Source: Nocardia puris
GTDB lineage: Bacteria; Actinomycetota; Actinomycetes; Mycobacteriales; Mycobacteriaceae
Assembly: GCF_003315035.1 (NCBI RefSeq)
Contig: NZ_QNRE01000028.1
Coordinates: 1 to 33,877, forward strand
DNA length: 33,877 bases
Direction of reading: 5' to 3'
Under the pieces are notes generated by a model. That model was not told the origin of the DNA. It saw only the letters and a list, made by a program, of their open reading frames with translations, and did not search any database. The position numbers and the translations under genes were made by a program. This document shows, piece after piece, positions 24,219-33,075 of this stretch. Position 1 is the stretch's first letter. Each line of letters begins with the position of its first letter.

Positions 24219-24809
24219 ATGATTCACACGACCCTACGCAGCGGCCTGCTCGGGCTGCAGTGGATCGATCGACTACTTCCGCCCCTCGGCAGGCCGGAGC
24301 GTGACGACCGGCGTTCGCACGGGGCACCACTGACGATCGAGATCGGCGCCGCGACGGGGGTGGGTGCGACAGCGCTGTCCGCCTTCGACGCGGCACTGCG
24401 TGAGCTGGGAGTGGGTGATGCGAACTTGATCCGCCTTTCGTCGGTGATCCCGCCGCGCGCCACCCTGGAACGCACCGCCCGGATCCGCAAACCGATTCCG
24501 TGGGGCGACCGGCTGCACTGCGTCTACGCCGCACACCACGCCGAGGGCCCCGGCCGCACCGCCGCCGCCGGTATCGGCTGGGCGCTGCGCGAAGATGGCT
24601 CCGGCGCAGGGCTTTTCGTGGAGCACGAGGCCGCCACCGCCGCCGAGGTGGAACGGATGATCCGCGCCAGCCTGGCCGATATGACCGCCGCGCGACCGCA
24701 TCGCTTCGGGCCCGTGCACCTGTCGGTCACCCAGGCCGAGAGCACCGGCGACCCGGTGTGCGCGCTGGTGCTCGCCGCCTACGACACCGCCGGGTGGGGT
24801 GCGCGATGA
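24219..24809 (+). CDS. Pyruvoyl-dependent arginine decarboxylase
   Basis: The 196-aa protein matches the archaeal-type PvlArgDC family. The self-cleavage segment NLIRLSSVIPP (about residues 69-79) has the Ser74-Ser75 pair; cleavage there gives the beta chain and an alpha chain with an N-terminal pyruvoyl group. The conserved acidic motif near LFVEHEAA supplies the proton donor seen in the Methanocaldococcus enzyme. It decarboxylates arginine to agmatine without PLP. The ATG at 24219 has GGAGGG upstream. Its stop overlaps the GNAT start by 4 nt. Bacterial members can also act on other amino acids, so the substrate is likely but not certain. Confidence 0.9.
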   Translation: MIHTTLRSGLLGLQWIDRLLPPLGRPERDDRRSHGAPLTIEIGAATGVGATALSAFDAALRELGVGDANLIRLSSVIPPRATLERTARIRKPIPWGDRLHCVYAAHHAEGPGRTAAAGIGWALREDGSGAGLFVEHEAATAAEVERMIRASLADMTAARPHRFGPVHLSVTQAESTGDPVCALVLAAYDTAGWGAR

Positions 24810-25375
24810 GCGAGCTGCACGTGACGGTCGAGACGGCCATCCCCGAGGACCGCATCGAGGGCTTCCACCGCCTCTACGAGGAGGCGTTCGGCCCGCTGCG
24901 CGCCAAGGCGGTCGCCCGCCAGGTGCTGCACCGCGACGAGTTCCGCGAGGAGATGGTCGACCCGCGCGTGCACAAGCACGTGGCCCGCACCGCCGACGGC
25001 GAACCGATCGGGCTCACCACGCTGACCAGGCACCTCGAGACCGTGCCGTGGATCAGCCCCGAGTACTTCGCGGCCCGCTACCCCGAGCACGCCGCGCGCG
25101 GCGCGATCTACTACGCGGGATTCACCCTTGTCGCACCAAGTGCCCGACAGGGGGCGGCATTCCATGCCATGATCGAATCGGTGGTCCGGGTACTGGTATC
25201 GGAACGCGCCGCGGTCGGCTGGGACATCTGTTCGTACAACAACACTCAGCTCTCGTTCGCCGACGGCATCCGGTCGGTGCTCGACGAGCACACGAACGTC
25301 GAAGTCGCGGTGGAGGATTCACAGACGTACTACGCCGCGCGGTTCACCGGGGACGGAGCGACCGAGGGGGGCTGA
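24806..25375 (+). CDS. GNAT-family N-acetyltransferase-like protein
   Basis: The 189-aa protein has the GNAT core pattern: a central strand GAIYYAGFTLV followed by VAPSARQGAAF, the probable acetyl-CoA pyrophosphate loop, and a long helix. It is coupled to the arginine decarboxylase by ATGA, so acetylation of agmatine or another amine is plausible but unproven. The C-terminal YNNTQLSFADG segment is unusual for simple GNATs. Its stop overlaps the diguanylate cyclase start by 1 nt. Confidence 0.7.
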   Translation: MSELHVTVETAIPEDRIEGFHRLYEEAFGPLRAKAVARQVLHRDEFREEMVDPRVHKHVARTADGEPIGLTTLTRHLETVPWISPEYFAARYPEHAARGAIYYAGFTLVAPSARQGAAFHAMIESVVRVLVSERAAVGWDICSYNNTQLSFADGIRSVLDEHTNVEVAVEDSQTYYAARFTGDGATEGG

Positions 25376-26901
25376 TGACACCGGGTGCCGAGCAGCAGAA
25401 CCACAGCCGACCGTTCCACGGAAACCTCTGGTGCGCAGCGCTTCTCGGGGGGTGGACGGCGCTGATCGCGCTCCCGCTCGCGGTGGGTTCGCGCACGCTG
25501 GCACTGCTGACCATGCTGGTGGTGGTCGTGGGGGCGCTGGGCATGATCGGATTCGGCCTGCGGCGGCACCGCCCGCCCCGGCCGATGCCCTGGTATCTGC
25601 TGTCCATCTCGGCGGTGCTGTTCGCGGCGGGCGCCTCGCTGCGCGACCACTCCGGCTTCGCGCTGGGCCCGCTCGACGACGTGTTCACCCTCACCGGCTA
25701 CTTCGGCATCGGCGTGGCCGCCTGGCTCTGGCTGCGCCCGCGCCAGGCCGAGCACTGTTTCGATCTGCTGCTCGACTCCGCGCTGATCGGGCTCGGCGCG
25801 CTGCTCGCCTCCTGGACCTTCCTCATCTCGCCCATCCTGCACGCGCGGCCGGGCGGTGGCGCCGCCGTGATCGCCGCGTCCTACCCGATCCTGGACGCGC
25901 TGCTGCTCACGCTCGTCGCGCATTCGATCGCCACCTCCACCCGCTCGGAGACCTCGCTGCGGCTGCTGCACCTGGCCATGATCGCCGTGCTCATCGGCGA
26001 TCTCGGCTACAGCCTGCAGGCCGCGGGCTCGGCGCGGTTCGACCACGAAGTGCTCATGACGCCGCTGCTGATCGGGTACGCCGCGCTGGGCATCGCCGCG
26101 CTGCACCCCACCATGGCCGGGCTGGGCGCGCCGCGGCGCATCCACCCGCATCGGTCGCGCCGGCGGGCCAGCTTCATCGCGGTGGTGCTGATCGTCGCGT
26201 CCTTGGTGCCGGTGGTGGGATCGAGCCTGGGCGCGGTGGACCGGGTGGTGGTGTCCTCACTGTTCGCGCTGCTGCTGGTCGGCGTGCTGGTGCGCAGCGA
26301 GCGCGCCGTCCAGCGCAGCACCCGCAGCGAGCGGCGCGCCCAGTACCAGGCCGACCACGACATGCTCACCGGGCTGCTGAACCGGTCGGCGCTGCTGCGG
26401 GCGCTGGACCGCGACGACCCGCACTGGCGCGACCAGCCGCTGTGCCTGATGTTCATCGACCTGGACGGCTTCAAGATGGTCAACGACAGCTACGGCCACG
26501 CCGTCGGCGACGAACTCATCGCCAACGCCGCCTCCCGCATCCGGCGCGTGGTGCGCCGCGACGACGCCGTCGCCCGCTACGGCGGCGACGAGTTCGTGGT
26601 GCTCGCGCCGCTGGACCGCGCCCAGGCCGCCGTGACGGCCGAACGACTACTCGGCGCCTTCGTCCGGCCGTTCGAACTGAGCGCGGGCGAAGTGCCGATC
26701 ACCGCCAGCGTCGGGCTCGCGTGCGTGGGCCGCGAGGACACCGGCGCGACCGTCTACGACCTGTTGCGCGACGCCGATTCGGCGATGTACCACGCCAAGG
26801 AGTACGCGCTCGGCTACGCCTTCCACGACGATCTGCGCGCCGCGCGCCGCGCCGTCACCGAACCCGGCAGGCGGGCCTGGCCCTCCAGCACCGCGGTCTG
26901 A
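25375..26901 (+). CDS. Membrane-bound GGDEF diguanylate cyclase
   Basis: The 508-aa protein has about ten predicted membrane helices in residues 18-305 and a C-terminal GGDEF domain. The active-site motif GGDEF is intact at 403-407, and a product-inhibition I-site RRDD lies at 394-397 with the canonical 5-residue spacing. It should make cyclic di-GMP from two GTP at the inner face of the membrane. No EAL domain is present. It is the third gene of the arginine decarboxylase-GNAT operon, which suggests an unexpected link between polyamine chemistry and c-di-GMP. The membrane part is not a PAS or CHASE sensor that I recognise. Confidence 0.92.
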   Translation: MTPGAEQQNHSRPFHGNLWCAALLGGWTALIALPLAVGSRTLALLTMLVVVVGALGMIGFGLRRHRPPRPMPWYLLSISAVLFAAGASLRDHSGFALGPLDDVFTLTGYFGIGVAAWLWLRPRQAEHCFDLLLDSALIGLGALLASWTFLISPILHARPGGGAAVIAASYPILDALLLTLVAHSIATSTRSETSLRLLHLAMIAVLIGDLGYSLQAAGSARFDHEVLMTPLLIGYAALGIAALHPTMAGLGAPRRIHPHRSRRRASFIAVVLIVASLVPVVGSSLGAVDRVVVSSLFALLLVGVLVRSERAVQRSTRSERRAQYQADHDMLTGLLNRSALLRALDRDDPHWRDQPLCLMFIDLDGFKMVNDSYGHAVGDELIANAASRIRRVVRRDDAVARYGGDEFVVLAPLDRAQAAVTAERLLGAFVRPFELSAGEVPITASVGLACVGREDTGATVYDLLRDADSAMYHAKEYALGYAFHDDLRAARRAVTEPGRRAWPSSTAV

Positions 26902-26909
26902 GCGCTCAG
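26898..26909. terminator. 12-bp palindrome spanning two convergent stops
   Basis: CTGAGCGCTCAG is a perfect palindrome that contains both stop codons (TGA on the plus strand at 26899-26901, and on the minus strand at 26906-26908). The genes end 4 nt apart. It may act as a minimal bidirectional termination or collision site; the loop-less palindrome is a weak hairpin. Confidence 0.3.
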
Positions 26910-27676
26910 TCCGTCAGCTCTTCCAGCAAACGCCTGGCCTGCTCGAGCTCGGCCTGCAACTGCTCCACTTTGGCCAGCTGCGCGCCGCGCGCGGCCTCCA
27001 GCACACTCGCCACCACCTCGGCGACCTCGGGATGCAGCAGCTTCGCGGCCTGGGCCACCGCAGAACTGTTCACCGGCAGGCCGCGCACCGAGCGCTTCTT
27101 GCCGCTGACCACCTCGACCGTCCACTCGCCCTCGGCGGTGCCCGACAGGGTGACCGTGACCTCCGGCGCCTTCGCCTTGCGCGCGGCCGCAGCCTTCGCG
27201 GGCTTGGCCGCCGGCGCCGCGGGCTTGGCGGCCGGTTTGGCGGGATCGACCGGCGCGGCGTTCGCTTCCCGCTGGGCCACAACGGGTTTCGCGGCGGAAG
27301 CCGACGGCGCCTGGGTGGGGGCAGGGGTGGGAGCGCTCGTCTGGGTCGACGGCTGGGTCACGGTGGAATCCTTCCTGGTTGTCGACTTCGGCCGGCCGGA
27401 TGGGGTGGTCGCCTGCCGCTCGCGCGACGGCTTGGTCAACGTCACTTCGGTCGGAGAAAAGGACAGTACATCCTTGGAGCCGGTGGGCCGCACCTGCAGG
27501 AAGTCGCCGTCGGACGGGTCGCCGAGCGCGATCACCTTGCCGGAGCGCCCCTCCGGGACACCGACGGCGTGCGCGGTGAACCACACCATGGGCGGTCTGC
27601 CGTCGGCGATCTCGGTGGCGATCTGCTCGATCTCGGTGTCGGACAACGGCTTGGGTTTGGTTCGTGGCGACGGCAT
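26906..27676 (-). CDS. Pro/Ala/Lys-rich protein, DUF6319-like
   Basis: The 256-aa protein has a compact N-terminal domain (~residues 1-85; GKVIALGDPSDGDFLQVRP and SFSPTEV), a low-complexity Pro/Ala/Lys/Thr linker (~88-170), and a C-terminal part with a beta segment and a coiled coil ending in LQAELEQARRLLEELTD. The N-terminal pattern resembles the actinobacterial hypothetical family I recall as DUF6319; the name is from memory. The basic Ala/Pro/Lys linker resembles nucleoid or DNA-associated proteins, but no function is established. ATG at 27676 with GGAG 7 nt before it is preferred over a start 54 nt upstream. Confidence 0.75.
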   Translation of the reverse strand: MPSPRTKPKPLSDTEIEQIATEIADGRPPMVWFTAHAVGVPEGRSGKVIALGDPSDGDFLQVRPTGSKDVLSFSPTEVTLTKPSRERQATTPSGRPKSTTRKDSTVTQPSTQTSAPTPAPTQAPSASAAKPVVAQREANAAPVDPAKPAAKPAAPAAKPAKAAAARKAKAPEVTVTLSGTAEGEWTVEVVSGKKRSVRGLPVNSSAVAQAAKLLHPEVAEVVASVLEAARGAQLAKVEQLQAELEQARRLLEELTD

Positions 27677-27970
27677 GGTGCAACTCCGAGCGGTCTTCGT
27701 GGATGTCTGCGTGCACAGATGATGCCGCACGCCACCGACAGGTTCGCACCGCGCCGGGAAATCGGGCGGGTGCGCGACGGCGGTATCGAGACAGCGAATT
27801 CCGAGCTACACCACCGGCCACACGAAGGTTCTGCCCCGGAACTCGCACGGCGACAGGCAATCCGCCGATCCGCTCCCCCGCGCCCGCCCGATCGGGCACA
27901 CTCCGAACGGGGCCGACGCCACCCCCGCGCGCGAGGGCGTTTCGCGCACGACGAGTAGGGAAAACCACAG

Positions 27971-29635
27971 ATGACGAACTCCACGGACATGCGCGCCATG
28001 GCCGCGGCGGTGGCCGGGCGGCTCACCGGGCCGGGCGGGGCGTTCGAGATGGCGGTCGAGGACGTGCTCGGCGCGCCGCTGCCGGTGTTCCGGAACCGGC
28101 GGCGCGCCCTGCGGGAGATCCTGGTCGGCGCCACCGCGCTGGGCGAGCGCGAATTCCTGGTCACCGAGGACCGGCGGATCACCTACGCCGAGCACACGGC
28201 GCAGGTCGCGGCGCTCGCCACCGCGCTGCGCGACCGGTACGGCGTGGGCAAGGGCGATCGGATCGGCATCCTCGCGGCGAACACCCCGGAGTGGGTGGTG
28301 GCGTTCTGGGCCGCGCAGTGCCTCGGCGCGATCGCCGTGGGCTACAACGCGTGGTGGGCGCCGCGCGAGATCGAGTACGGACTCGCGCACACCGAGCCCT
28401 CTGTCCTGATCGCCGATCGCAAGCGCGCGGAACTCGCCGGCGACATCGCCGTGCCCGTGCTCACCATGGAGACCGACATCCCCGCGCTGATCGGCGAATT
28501 CGCCGGCAGCGAGCTGCCCGAGACACCCGTGGCCGAGGACGATCCCGCCGTCATCCTCTACACCAGCGGCACCAGCGGACGGCCGAAGGGCGCGGTGCAC
28601 TCGCACCGAAATCTCTTGGCGGTCATCGATTATCACCGCTTCAACGACGCGATGGCCGCCGCGTTCACCGGCGGCGCGGACGACGGCGCGCCCAAGGGCC
28701 GCCGCTTCCTGCTCACCTCCCCGCTGTTCCACATCGCGAGCCTGCACAACCTGGTGCTGCCGCGCATGGCGACCGGCGACACCGCCGTGCTCTACGCGGG
28801 CGCGTTCGCCGCCGACCGGGTGCTGCGGCTCATCGAGCGCGAGCGCGTCACCAACTGGGGCGCCATGCCGACGATGGCGGTGCGCATGCTGGAGGCGGAT
28901 CTCGCCGGCTACGACCTGTCCTCGCTGGCGGCGTTCTCGCTCAACTCGGCGCCGTCCTCGGCCGCGCTCCAGCAGCGGTTGCGCGAGCAGTTGCCCGTCG
29001 CGCGCACGGCGCTGGTCACCAGCTACGGCATGACCGAATGCGGCACGGCCGCCACCCTCGCCACGCCCGCCGAACTCGCCGCGTTCCCCGACACGGTCGG
29101 GCGGCCGGTGATCGGGGTGAGCCTGGAGATCCGCGACGAAATGGGCGAACCCGTCGGCGAGGGCGTCGAAGGCGAGATCTGGGTGCGCAGTCCCTATGTG
29201 ATGCTGGGGTATTGGAACGATCCGGCCGCCACGGCGGCGGCCCTCACCCCGGACCGCCGGCTGCGCACCGGCGATATCGGGGTGCTCGAGGACGGCAGGC
29301 TGCGGCTGTCGGGCCGGCGTTCGGATCTGATCCTGCGCGGTGGCGAGAACGTCTATCCGACCGAGATCGAACAGGTCCTCGACGAGCACCCGGCGGTGCG
29401 CGAGAGCGCGGTGGTCGGCGTGCCCGACGACGATCTCGGGCAGGCCGTCGCGGCGCTGGTCGTGGTCTCCGACGAAACCGTCGGTGCCGACGAGCTGCGC
29501 GACTTCGCGCGCGAACGGCTGGCCTATTACAAGGTGCCCGCGCGGTGGCGGCTCACCACGGAACCGCTGGCGCGCAACGCCACCGGCAAGGTGGTGCGCG
29601 CCGGGATCGCCGACGCGCTGGCGCACCCGGTGTGA
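27971..29635 (+). CDS. Acyl-CoA synthetase (FadD-like, AMP-binding)
   Basis: The 554-aa class-I adenylate-forming enzyme has the ATP loop YTSGTSGRPKGA, the YGMTECGT adenine motif, the TGDIGVL hinge region and the C-terminal NATGKVVR lysine. The overall form matches medium/long-chain acyl-CoA ligases of the FadD type rather than FAALs: LLTSPLFHIAS stands where FAALs have LPLYHDMG. It would activate a carboxylic acid with ATP and CoA. It is transcribed away from the DUF6319-like gene across a 294-nt gap and is followed after 87 nt by an alpha/beta hydrolase, which may share its transcript. The substrate cannot be inferred. Confidence 0.93.
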   Translation: MTNSTDMRAMAAAVAGRLTGPGGAFEMAVEDVLGAPLPVFRNRRRALREILVGATALGEREFLVTEDRRITYAEHTAQVAALATALRDRYGVGKGDRIGILAANTPEWVVAFWAAQCLGAIAVGYNAWWAPREIEYGLAHTEPSVLIADRKRAELAGDIAVPVLTMETDIPALIGEFAGSELPETPVAEDDPAVILYTSGTSGRPKGAVHSHRNLLAVIDYHRFNDAMAAAFTGGADDGAPKGRRFLLTSPLFHIASLHNLVLPRMATGDTAVLYAGAFAADRVLRLIERERVTNWGAMPTMAVRMLEADLAGYDLSSLAAFSLNSAPSSAALQQRLREQLPVARTALVTSYGMTECGTAATLATPAELAAFPDTVGRPVIGVSLEIRDEMGEPVGEGVEGEIWVRSPYVMLGYWNDPAATAAALTPDRRLRTGDIGVLEDGRLRLSGRRSDLILRGGENVYPTEIEQVLDEHPAVRESAVVGVPDDDLGQAVAALVVVSDETVGADELRDFARERLAYYKVPARWRLTTEPLARNATGKVVRAGIADALAHPV

Positions 29636-29722
29636 TCCAGGTCTCGACCGCGGCAGGTGCGCGGTCTACCTTGGGACCAAGGCGTCGCACACCGCACGCG
29701 TGTCCACTCGCAAGGAGGCGAC

Positions 29723-30586
29723 GTGGCGATTTTCGCGCACCAGGGCCGCAAGGTTGTCTACGACCGGGCGGGCAGCGGGCCGCCGATCGTGTTCCTGCAC
29801 AACGCCGGAGCGCAGCGGCATATCTGGGACGACCAGGTGGCGGCGCTGCGGCACCGGCACGAGGTGTTCGCGCTCGACCTGCCCGGCTACGGCGAATCCG
29901 ACCGGCCGGCGAGCGGGTATGAACTCTCCGACTACGCGCGCATGCTCGGCGCGTTCCTCGACGCGCACGAGTTGCGCGAGGTGGTGCTGGTGGGCAACTG
30001 CCTGGGCAGCGCCACCTCTCTCGCCTACGCGATGGCGCATCCGTCGGCCGTGCGGGCGCTGGTGTTGATCAGCCCGCTCACCCGCAACACCGTGCGGCGC
30101 GGACAGCAGGCGCCGCTGGCCTGGCTGGACGGCATGCTCCCGCTGGGGCCGCTGGCCCGGCGGATCGCGCTGCCCGACCAGGTGGTGTCGCTGATCGTGG
30201 CGAATCAGCTCGGGTCGCGGGGGCGCAGGCTCGGATTGCGGCATTCGCGGCGGCTGCGGGCGCACTGGGGTGATCCGGGGCGGCTGCAAGCGCTGCACGG
30301 CCTGGTGCAGGGATTCCCGGCGTACCGGGTGCTGGACGAGTTCACGCCCGGCCCGGATTTCCCGCCGATCTGCACGATCTGGGGCAAGCAGAACCGCATC
30401 CTGTCGGCGTCGGCGGGCGCGGTGCTGGACCGGACGTTGCGGCCGCGATCCAGCGTGGTGCTGGCCGATTGCGGGCACCTGCCCATGGTGGAGGACCCGG
30501 ACGCGGTGACGACGGCGATCACCGATTTCCTCACCGATCCCGCAGTGCGCCCGTATCGCGGCGGGCGGTCGCACGCCACCGGCTGA
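29723..30586 (+). CDS. Alpha/beta hydrolase with Cys nucleophile
   Basis: The 287-aa protein has the alpha/beta-hydrolase fold: the oxyanion segment FLHNAGAQRHIW, the DLPGYGESDRP motif, the nucleophile elbow VGNCLGS with Cys93 where Ser is usual, and His252 in DCGHLPMVEDP. The usual acidic residue in the WGxxD motif is replaced by Asn224 (WGKQNRIL). The start is GTG at 29723 with AGGAGG 5 nt upstream. Cys nucleophiles occur in dienelactone hydrolase (GYCLGG), but loss of the Asp as well is unusual. It may have altered chemistry or an acid residue from another loop. It probably follows the acyl-CoA synthetase in one transcript. Confidence 0.85.
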   Translation: MAIFAHQGRKVVYDRAGSGPPIVFLHNAGAQRHIWDDQVAALRHRHEVFALDLPGYGESDRPASGYELSDYARMLGAFLDAHELREVVLVGNCLGSATSLAYAMAHPSAVRALVLISPLTRNTVRRGQQAPLAWLDGMLPLGPLARRIALPDQVVSLIVANQLGSRGRRLGLRHSRRLRAHWGDPGRLQALHGLVQGFPAYRVLDEFTPGPDFPPICTIWGKQNRILSASAGAVLDRTLRPRSSVVLADCGHLPMVEDPDAVTTAITDFLTDPAVRPYRGGRSHATG

Positions 30587-30708
30587 ACCGCCCTGACCAG
30601 CGCGAACGAGCCCATTTCCGGTGTCACACGGGTATGCTGATCTTGTTGTTTGGCATGGAAAACCGCGGGAACCCGATCGATAGGCCATCGAGGAAAGGGT
30701 TGACCTTC

Positions 30709-31791
30709 ATGTTGCTGCGCCGACTTGCCCGACCGCTGCTCGCGACCGCTTTCGTCGCCGACGGAATCGACACGCTGATCCACCCGCAGTCGCGGGCGAA
30801 AACCGCGGCGACGCTGGTGCAGCAGGGGGAACGTTCGTTGCCGCCCGGCGTCGTGCAGAAGCTGCCCTCCGACCCGGGCACCGTGGTGCGCGTGAACGCG
30901 ATCGCGCAGGTGTCCGGCGGCGTGCTGCTCGCGCTGGGCCGCGCCCCGCGCTTCGCCTCGCTGGTGCTCGCGGCCACCGTGGTACCCGCGACCGTCACCG
31001 AACAGGACTTCTGGGCCGAGCAGGACCCGGACCGCAAGATCGCCAAACGCAACGCCTTCCTCAAGGACGTGAGCCTGCTCGGCGGCCTCCTCATCGCCAG
31101 CGCCGACACCGAGGGCAAACCCTCGCTCGGCTGGCGCGGCCGCCGCGCCGCCCGCAACGCCGCCGCCACCGTCTCGGCCGCGCTCCCCTTCGGTGCGACC
31201 GCCGACAACGCCACCGGCGAGGCGCTGCGCCACAACGCTCACGAAGCCGCCGAACGGGCCAAGGCCCTCGGCAGCACGGCCGCCGCCAAGGGCGCCGAGG
31301 TGGCGGGCACGATCCAGGAACACGGACCCGACTGGGCGGCCACCGCCCGCAAGCGCGGCGCGGCCCTCGCGGCGGTCCTCATGGCGCGCGGCGCCGAATT
31401 CGCCAGCGCCGCAAAAGAACACGGCGCGGAGTGGGCGGAAGTCGCGAAGGAACGCGGGGCCGAGGCGCGGCATCGCGGGGCGGAGTTGAGTGAGGTCGCG
31501 CGGCACCGGGGAGCGGAGCTGGCGGAGGTGGCCAAGGAGCGCGGCGCCGAACTCGGCGAGGTCGCCAAGACGCGCGGGGCCGAACTCGGCGAGGTTGCGA
31601 AGGTGCGGGGCGCCGACCTGGGCGAGGCAGCCAAGACGCGCGGGGCCGAACTCGCCGAGGTCGCCAAGGAGCGCGGCTCGGAGTTCGGCGAGGTCGCCAA
31701 AGCGCGCGGGGCCGAACTCGGTGAGATCGCCAAAGCGCGCGGGGCCGAACTCGGCGAGATCGCCAAGAAGCGGGGCCGTGGAGTTGGGTGA
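30709..31791 (+). CDS. DoxX-family membrane protein with 11-residue repeat tail, frameshifted
   Basis: As read, the protein has 360 aa. Residues ~1-150 resemble the actinobacterial DoxX family (MLLRRLARPLLATAFVADG and two or three further membrane segments). From residue ~216 the protein is built of 11-residue units of the form RGAELGEVAKT, an Ala/Glu/Lys-rich hendecad pattern expected to give a long amphipathic helix or coiled coil. Units start at 216, 227, 238, 249, 256 and then every 11 to 355; the 249 unit is only 7 residues. An extra C near 31776 ends the frame at 31791. Removing one nt restores the 11-residue phase exactly and extends the protein to 412 aa with a stop at 31948. The ATG at 30709 follows GAGGAAAGGG. 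Confidence 0.85.
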   Translation: MLLRRLARPLLATAFVADGIDTLIHPQSRAKTAATLVQQGERSLPPGVVQKLPSDPGTVVRVNAIAQVSGGVLLALGRAPRFASLVLAATVVPATVTEQDFWAEQDPDRKIAKRNAFLKDVSLLGGLLIASADTEGKPSLGWRGRRAARNAAATVSAALPFGATADNATGEALRHNAHEAAERAKALGSTAAAKGAEVAGTIQEHGPDWAATARKRGAALAAVLMARGAEFASAAKEHGAEWAEVAKERGAEARHRGAELSEVARHRGAELAEVAKERGAELGEVAKTRGAELGEVAKVRGADLGEAAKTRGAELAEVAKERGSEFGEVAKARGAELGEIAKARGAELGEIAKKRGRGVG

Positions 31792-31936
31792 GGTCGCTCG
31801 GCACCGGGGCGCGGAGTTCGCCGACACCGCCCGCCGACGCGGGGCCGAACTCGATGAGTCGGCCAAGGTGCGCAGCGTCGAGCTGGCCGACGCCGTGAAG
31901 GAGCGCGGCCAGGACGTCGCGGAGAACACCCGCCGC
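31354..31936 (+). repeat. 33-bp coding tandem repeats (hendecad units)
   Basis: About eighteen imperfect 33-bp units encode the repeat tail of the DoxX-like protein. One unit (residues 249-255) lacks 12 bp, in frame. High nucleotide similarity between units in the middle suggests recent slippage or unequal exchange, and makes the region prone to copy-number change and to assembly error. Confidence 0.85.
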
Positions 31937-31948
31937 CGGCGCGGTTGA
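31792..31948 (+). pseudogene. Displaced end of DoxX repeat protein
   Basis: In the frame offset by one nt the repeats go on (VELGEVARH, RGAEFADTARR, RGAELDESAKV, RSVELADAVKE) and end RGQDVAENTRRRRG with a TGA at 31946-31948. It has no start of its own and is the end of the preceding gene. Confidence 0.8.
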
Positions 31949-31962
31949 TCCCCACGGGTGAG

Positions 31963-31991
31963 GTGCCCGGCCGATCCGATCGGCCGGGCAC
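31963..31991 (+). terminator. Strong hairpin terminator after DoxX gene
   Basis: GTGCCCGGCCGAT (31963-31975) pairs perfectly with 31979-31991 over a 3-nt loop, with two further pairs outside and TTCCT following. It starts 15 nt after the stop at 31948 but 172 nt after the premature stop at 31791, which supports 31948 as the ancestral gene end. Confidence 0.85.
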
Positions 31992-32827
31992 TTCCTGTGT
32001 AGAGAGCCGGGCTCGCATCAGTGACCCGACGGTGTGCCGTCGGCGTTCGAGCACCCTCCCGCCCGGGATCGGCGCGTCCGTCGCACGCGATCTGCCGAGG
32101 GCGCAGGCGCCGGGCCGAAACTCCGTGTACGCGGGGCAGCACCCACCCCGGGGCCGACGTGCCCCGCGCAGGACAACACCCACACCGGGCCCCACGCACA
32201 CCATGTCGACTATCGAGTGGACTGCCCGTTCCGATCCGTGGATGGCCGCCTCCGCTGTGAGAACGCACAGCGCCGACCGGGCCTTCGTGAGAGTCCACAG
32301 GCTCGGCAAACCCCTGGTGTGAATTGCCACACCGGCGGATCGGCTGCCCGCGCACCACGGTCGGCGTTTCCCGGCGATTACGGCTCGTGATGTGCGTTCG
32401 ACATCGATCGCCTTGGGACGCAACGGCGTTCACGATGCCAACAGTTCTGGGGGCAGCGGGCCGAAACATCCACCCGCAGGGCGGCATTCGCGTCTCACGA
32501 CCAGGGGTGTGAACAATTCGTACAAGAATGAACGATCCCCCCGCAGCGCCGGACGAGCCGCAGACCCACGCGGCGGATCAGCGGATGCAGCCCGAATCAG
32601 ACTGCGCCACAAGATATTCGAGCGCATCAGCCTCGAACACGGCGACCCCGGAGCGCATCAGCACATCTCACACCCGCCAGGCGATACCAACGGTGACGGA
32701 TAACAGAGGGGTACAAAACACAAACATAGGGCTCGGCAAACGCGGAGCATTCGTTGATAATGGGCCGGAGAGGTTCGCGTCGCGGGGTCCACGCCCGGCG
32801 CGGGGAACCTTCGACCGGGGATTGCGC
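31992..32827. other. Gene-free stretch
   Basis: About 830 nt with no gene I can support on either strand; open frames here have poor protein character. The section 32690-32770 is A/T-rich compared with the rest, and GATAAT near 32756-32761 might be a -10 for the small gene downstream, but no matching -35 is seen. Confidence 0.5.
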
Positions 32828-33067
32828 GTGGAGTCCCCGGTACCGTGCCCGAGCAGTCAGATTGTGAGCGTCCCCGTGGATCTCGACCGTCTGGACCAGA
32901 ATGCCGACCCCGACGCCGAGCTGGCCGGCCAGCTGAGCAGCCCGCTGCTGAGCCGCCTGGTCCGCACCACCGTCGGCCTGTCCCCCGAGTCCATCGACCT
33001 GCTCACCCGCATCAGCGACCGCCTGCGCACCGCCGAGGGCGCCCTTCCCGACCCCGCCTACTTCTGA
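32828..33067 (+). CDS. Small hypothetical protein
   Basis: A 79-aa protein from the GTG at 32828 (GGGGA upstream), or 67 aa from a GTG at 32864. The conserved-looking part is SVPVDLDRLDQ to the end: an acidic N-terminus, then two likely helices with SLVRTTVGLSPESIDLL-like character, ending DPAYF. I do not recognise the family. It is followed after 8 nt by the DUF6886-like gene and probably shares its transcript. The frame is open back to 32528, but the upstream part looks non-coding. Confidence 0.55.
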   Translation: MESPVPCPSSQIVSVPVDLDRLDQNADPDAELAGQLSSPLLSRLVRTTVGLSPESIDLLTRISDRLRTAEGALPDPAYF

Positions 33068-33075
33068 CGCGGCGC

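Noticed and set aside
31354..31936. CRISPR-like array
   Set aside because: The 33-bp units are contiguous, without unique spacers, and encode an in-phase protein repeat.
30205..32487. Long minus-strand open frame with repeats
   Set aside because: The repeats mirror the hendecad repeats of the DoxX gene on the other strand, and the N-terminal part lacks protein character.
32034..32512. Small plus-strand open frames in the 830-nt gap
   Set aside because: Several frames overlap each other, none has a ribosome site or recognisable protein character.
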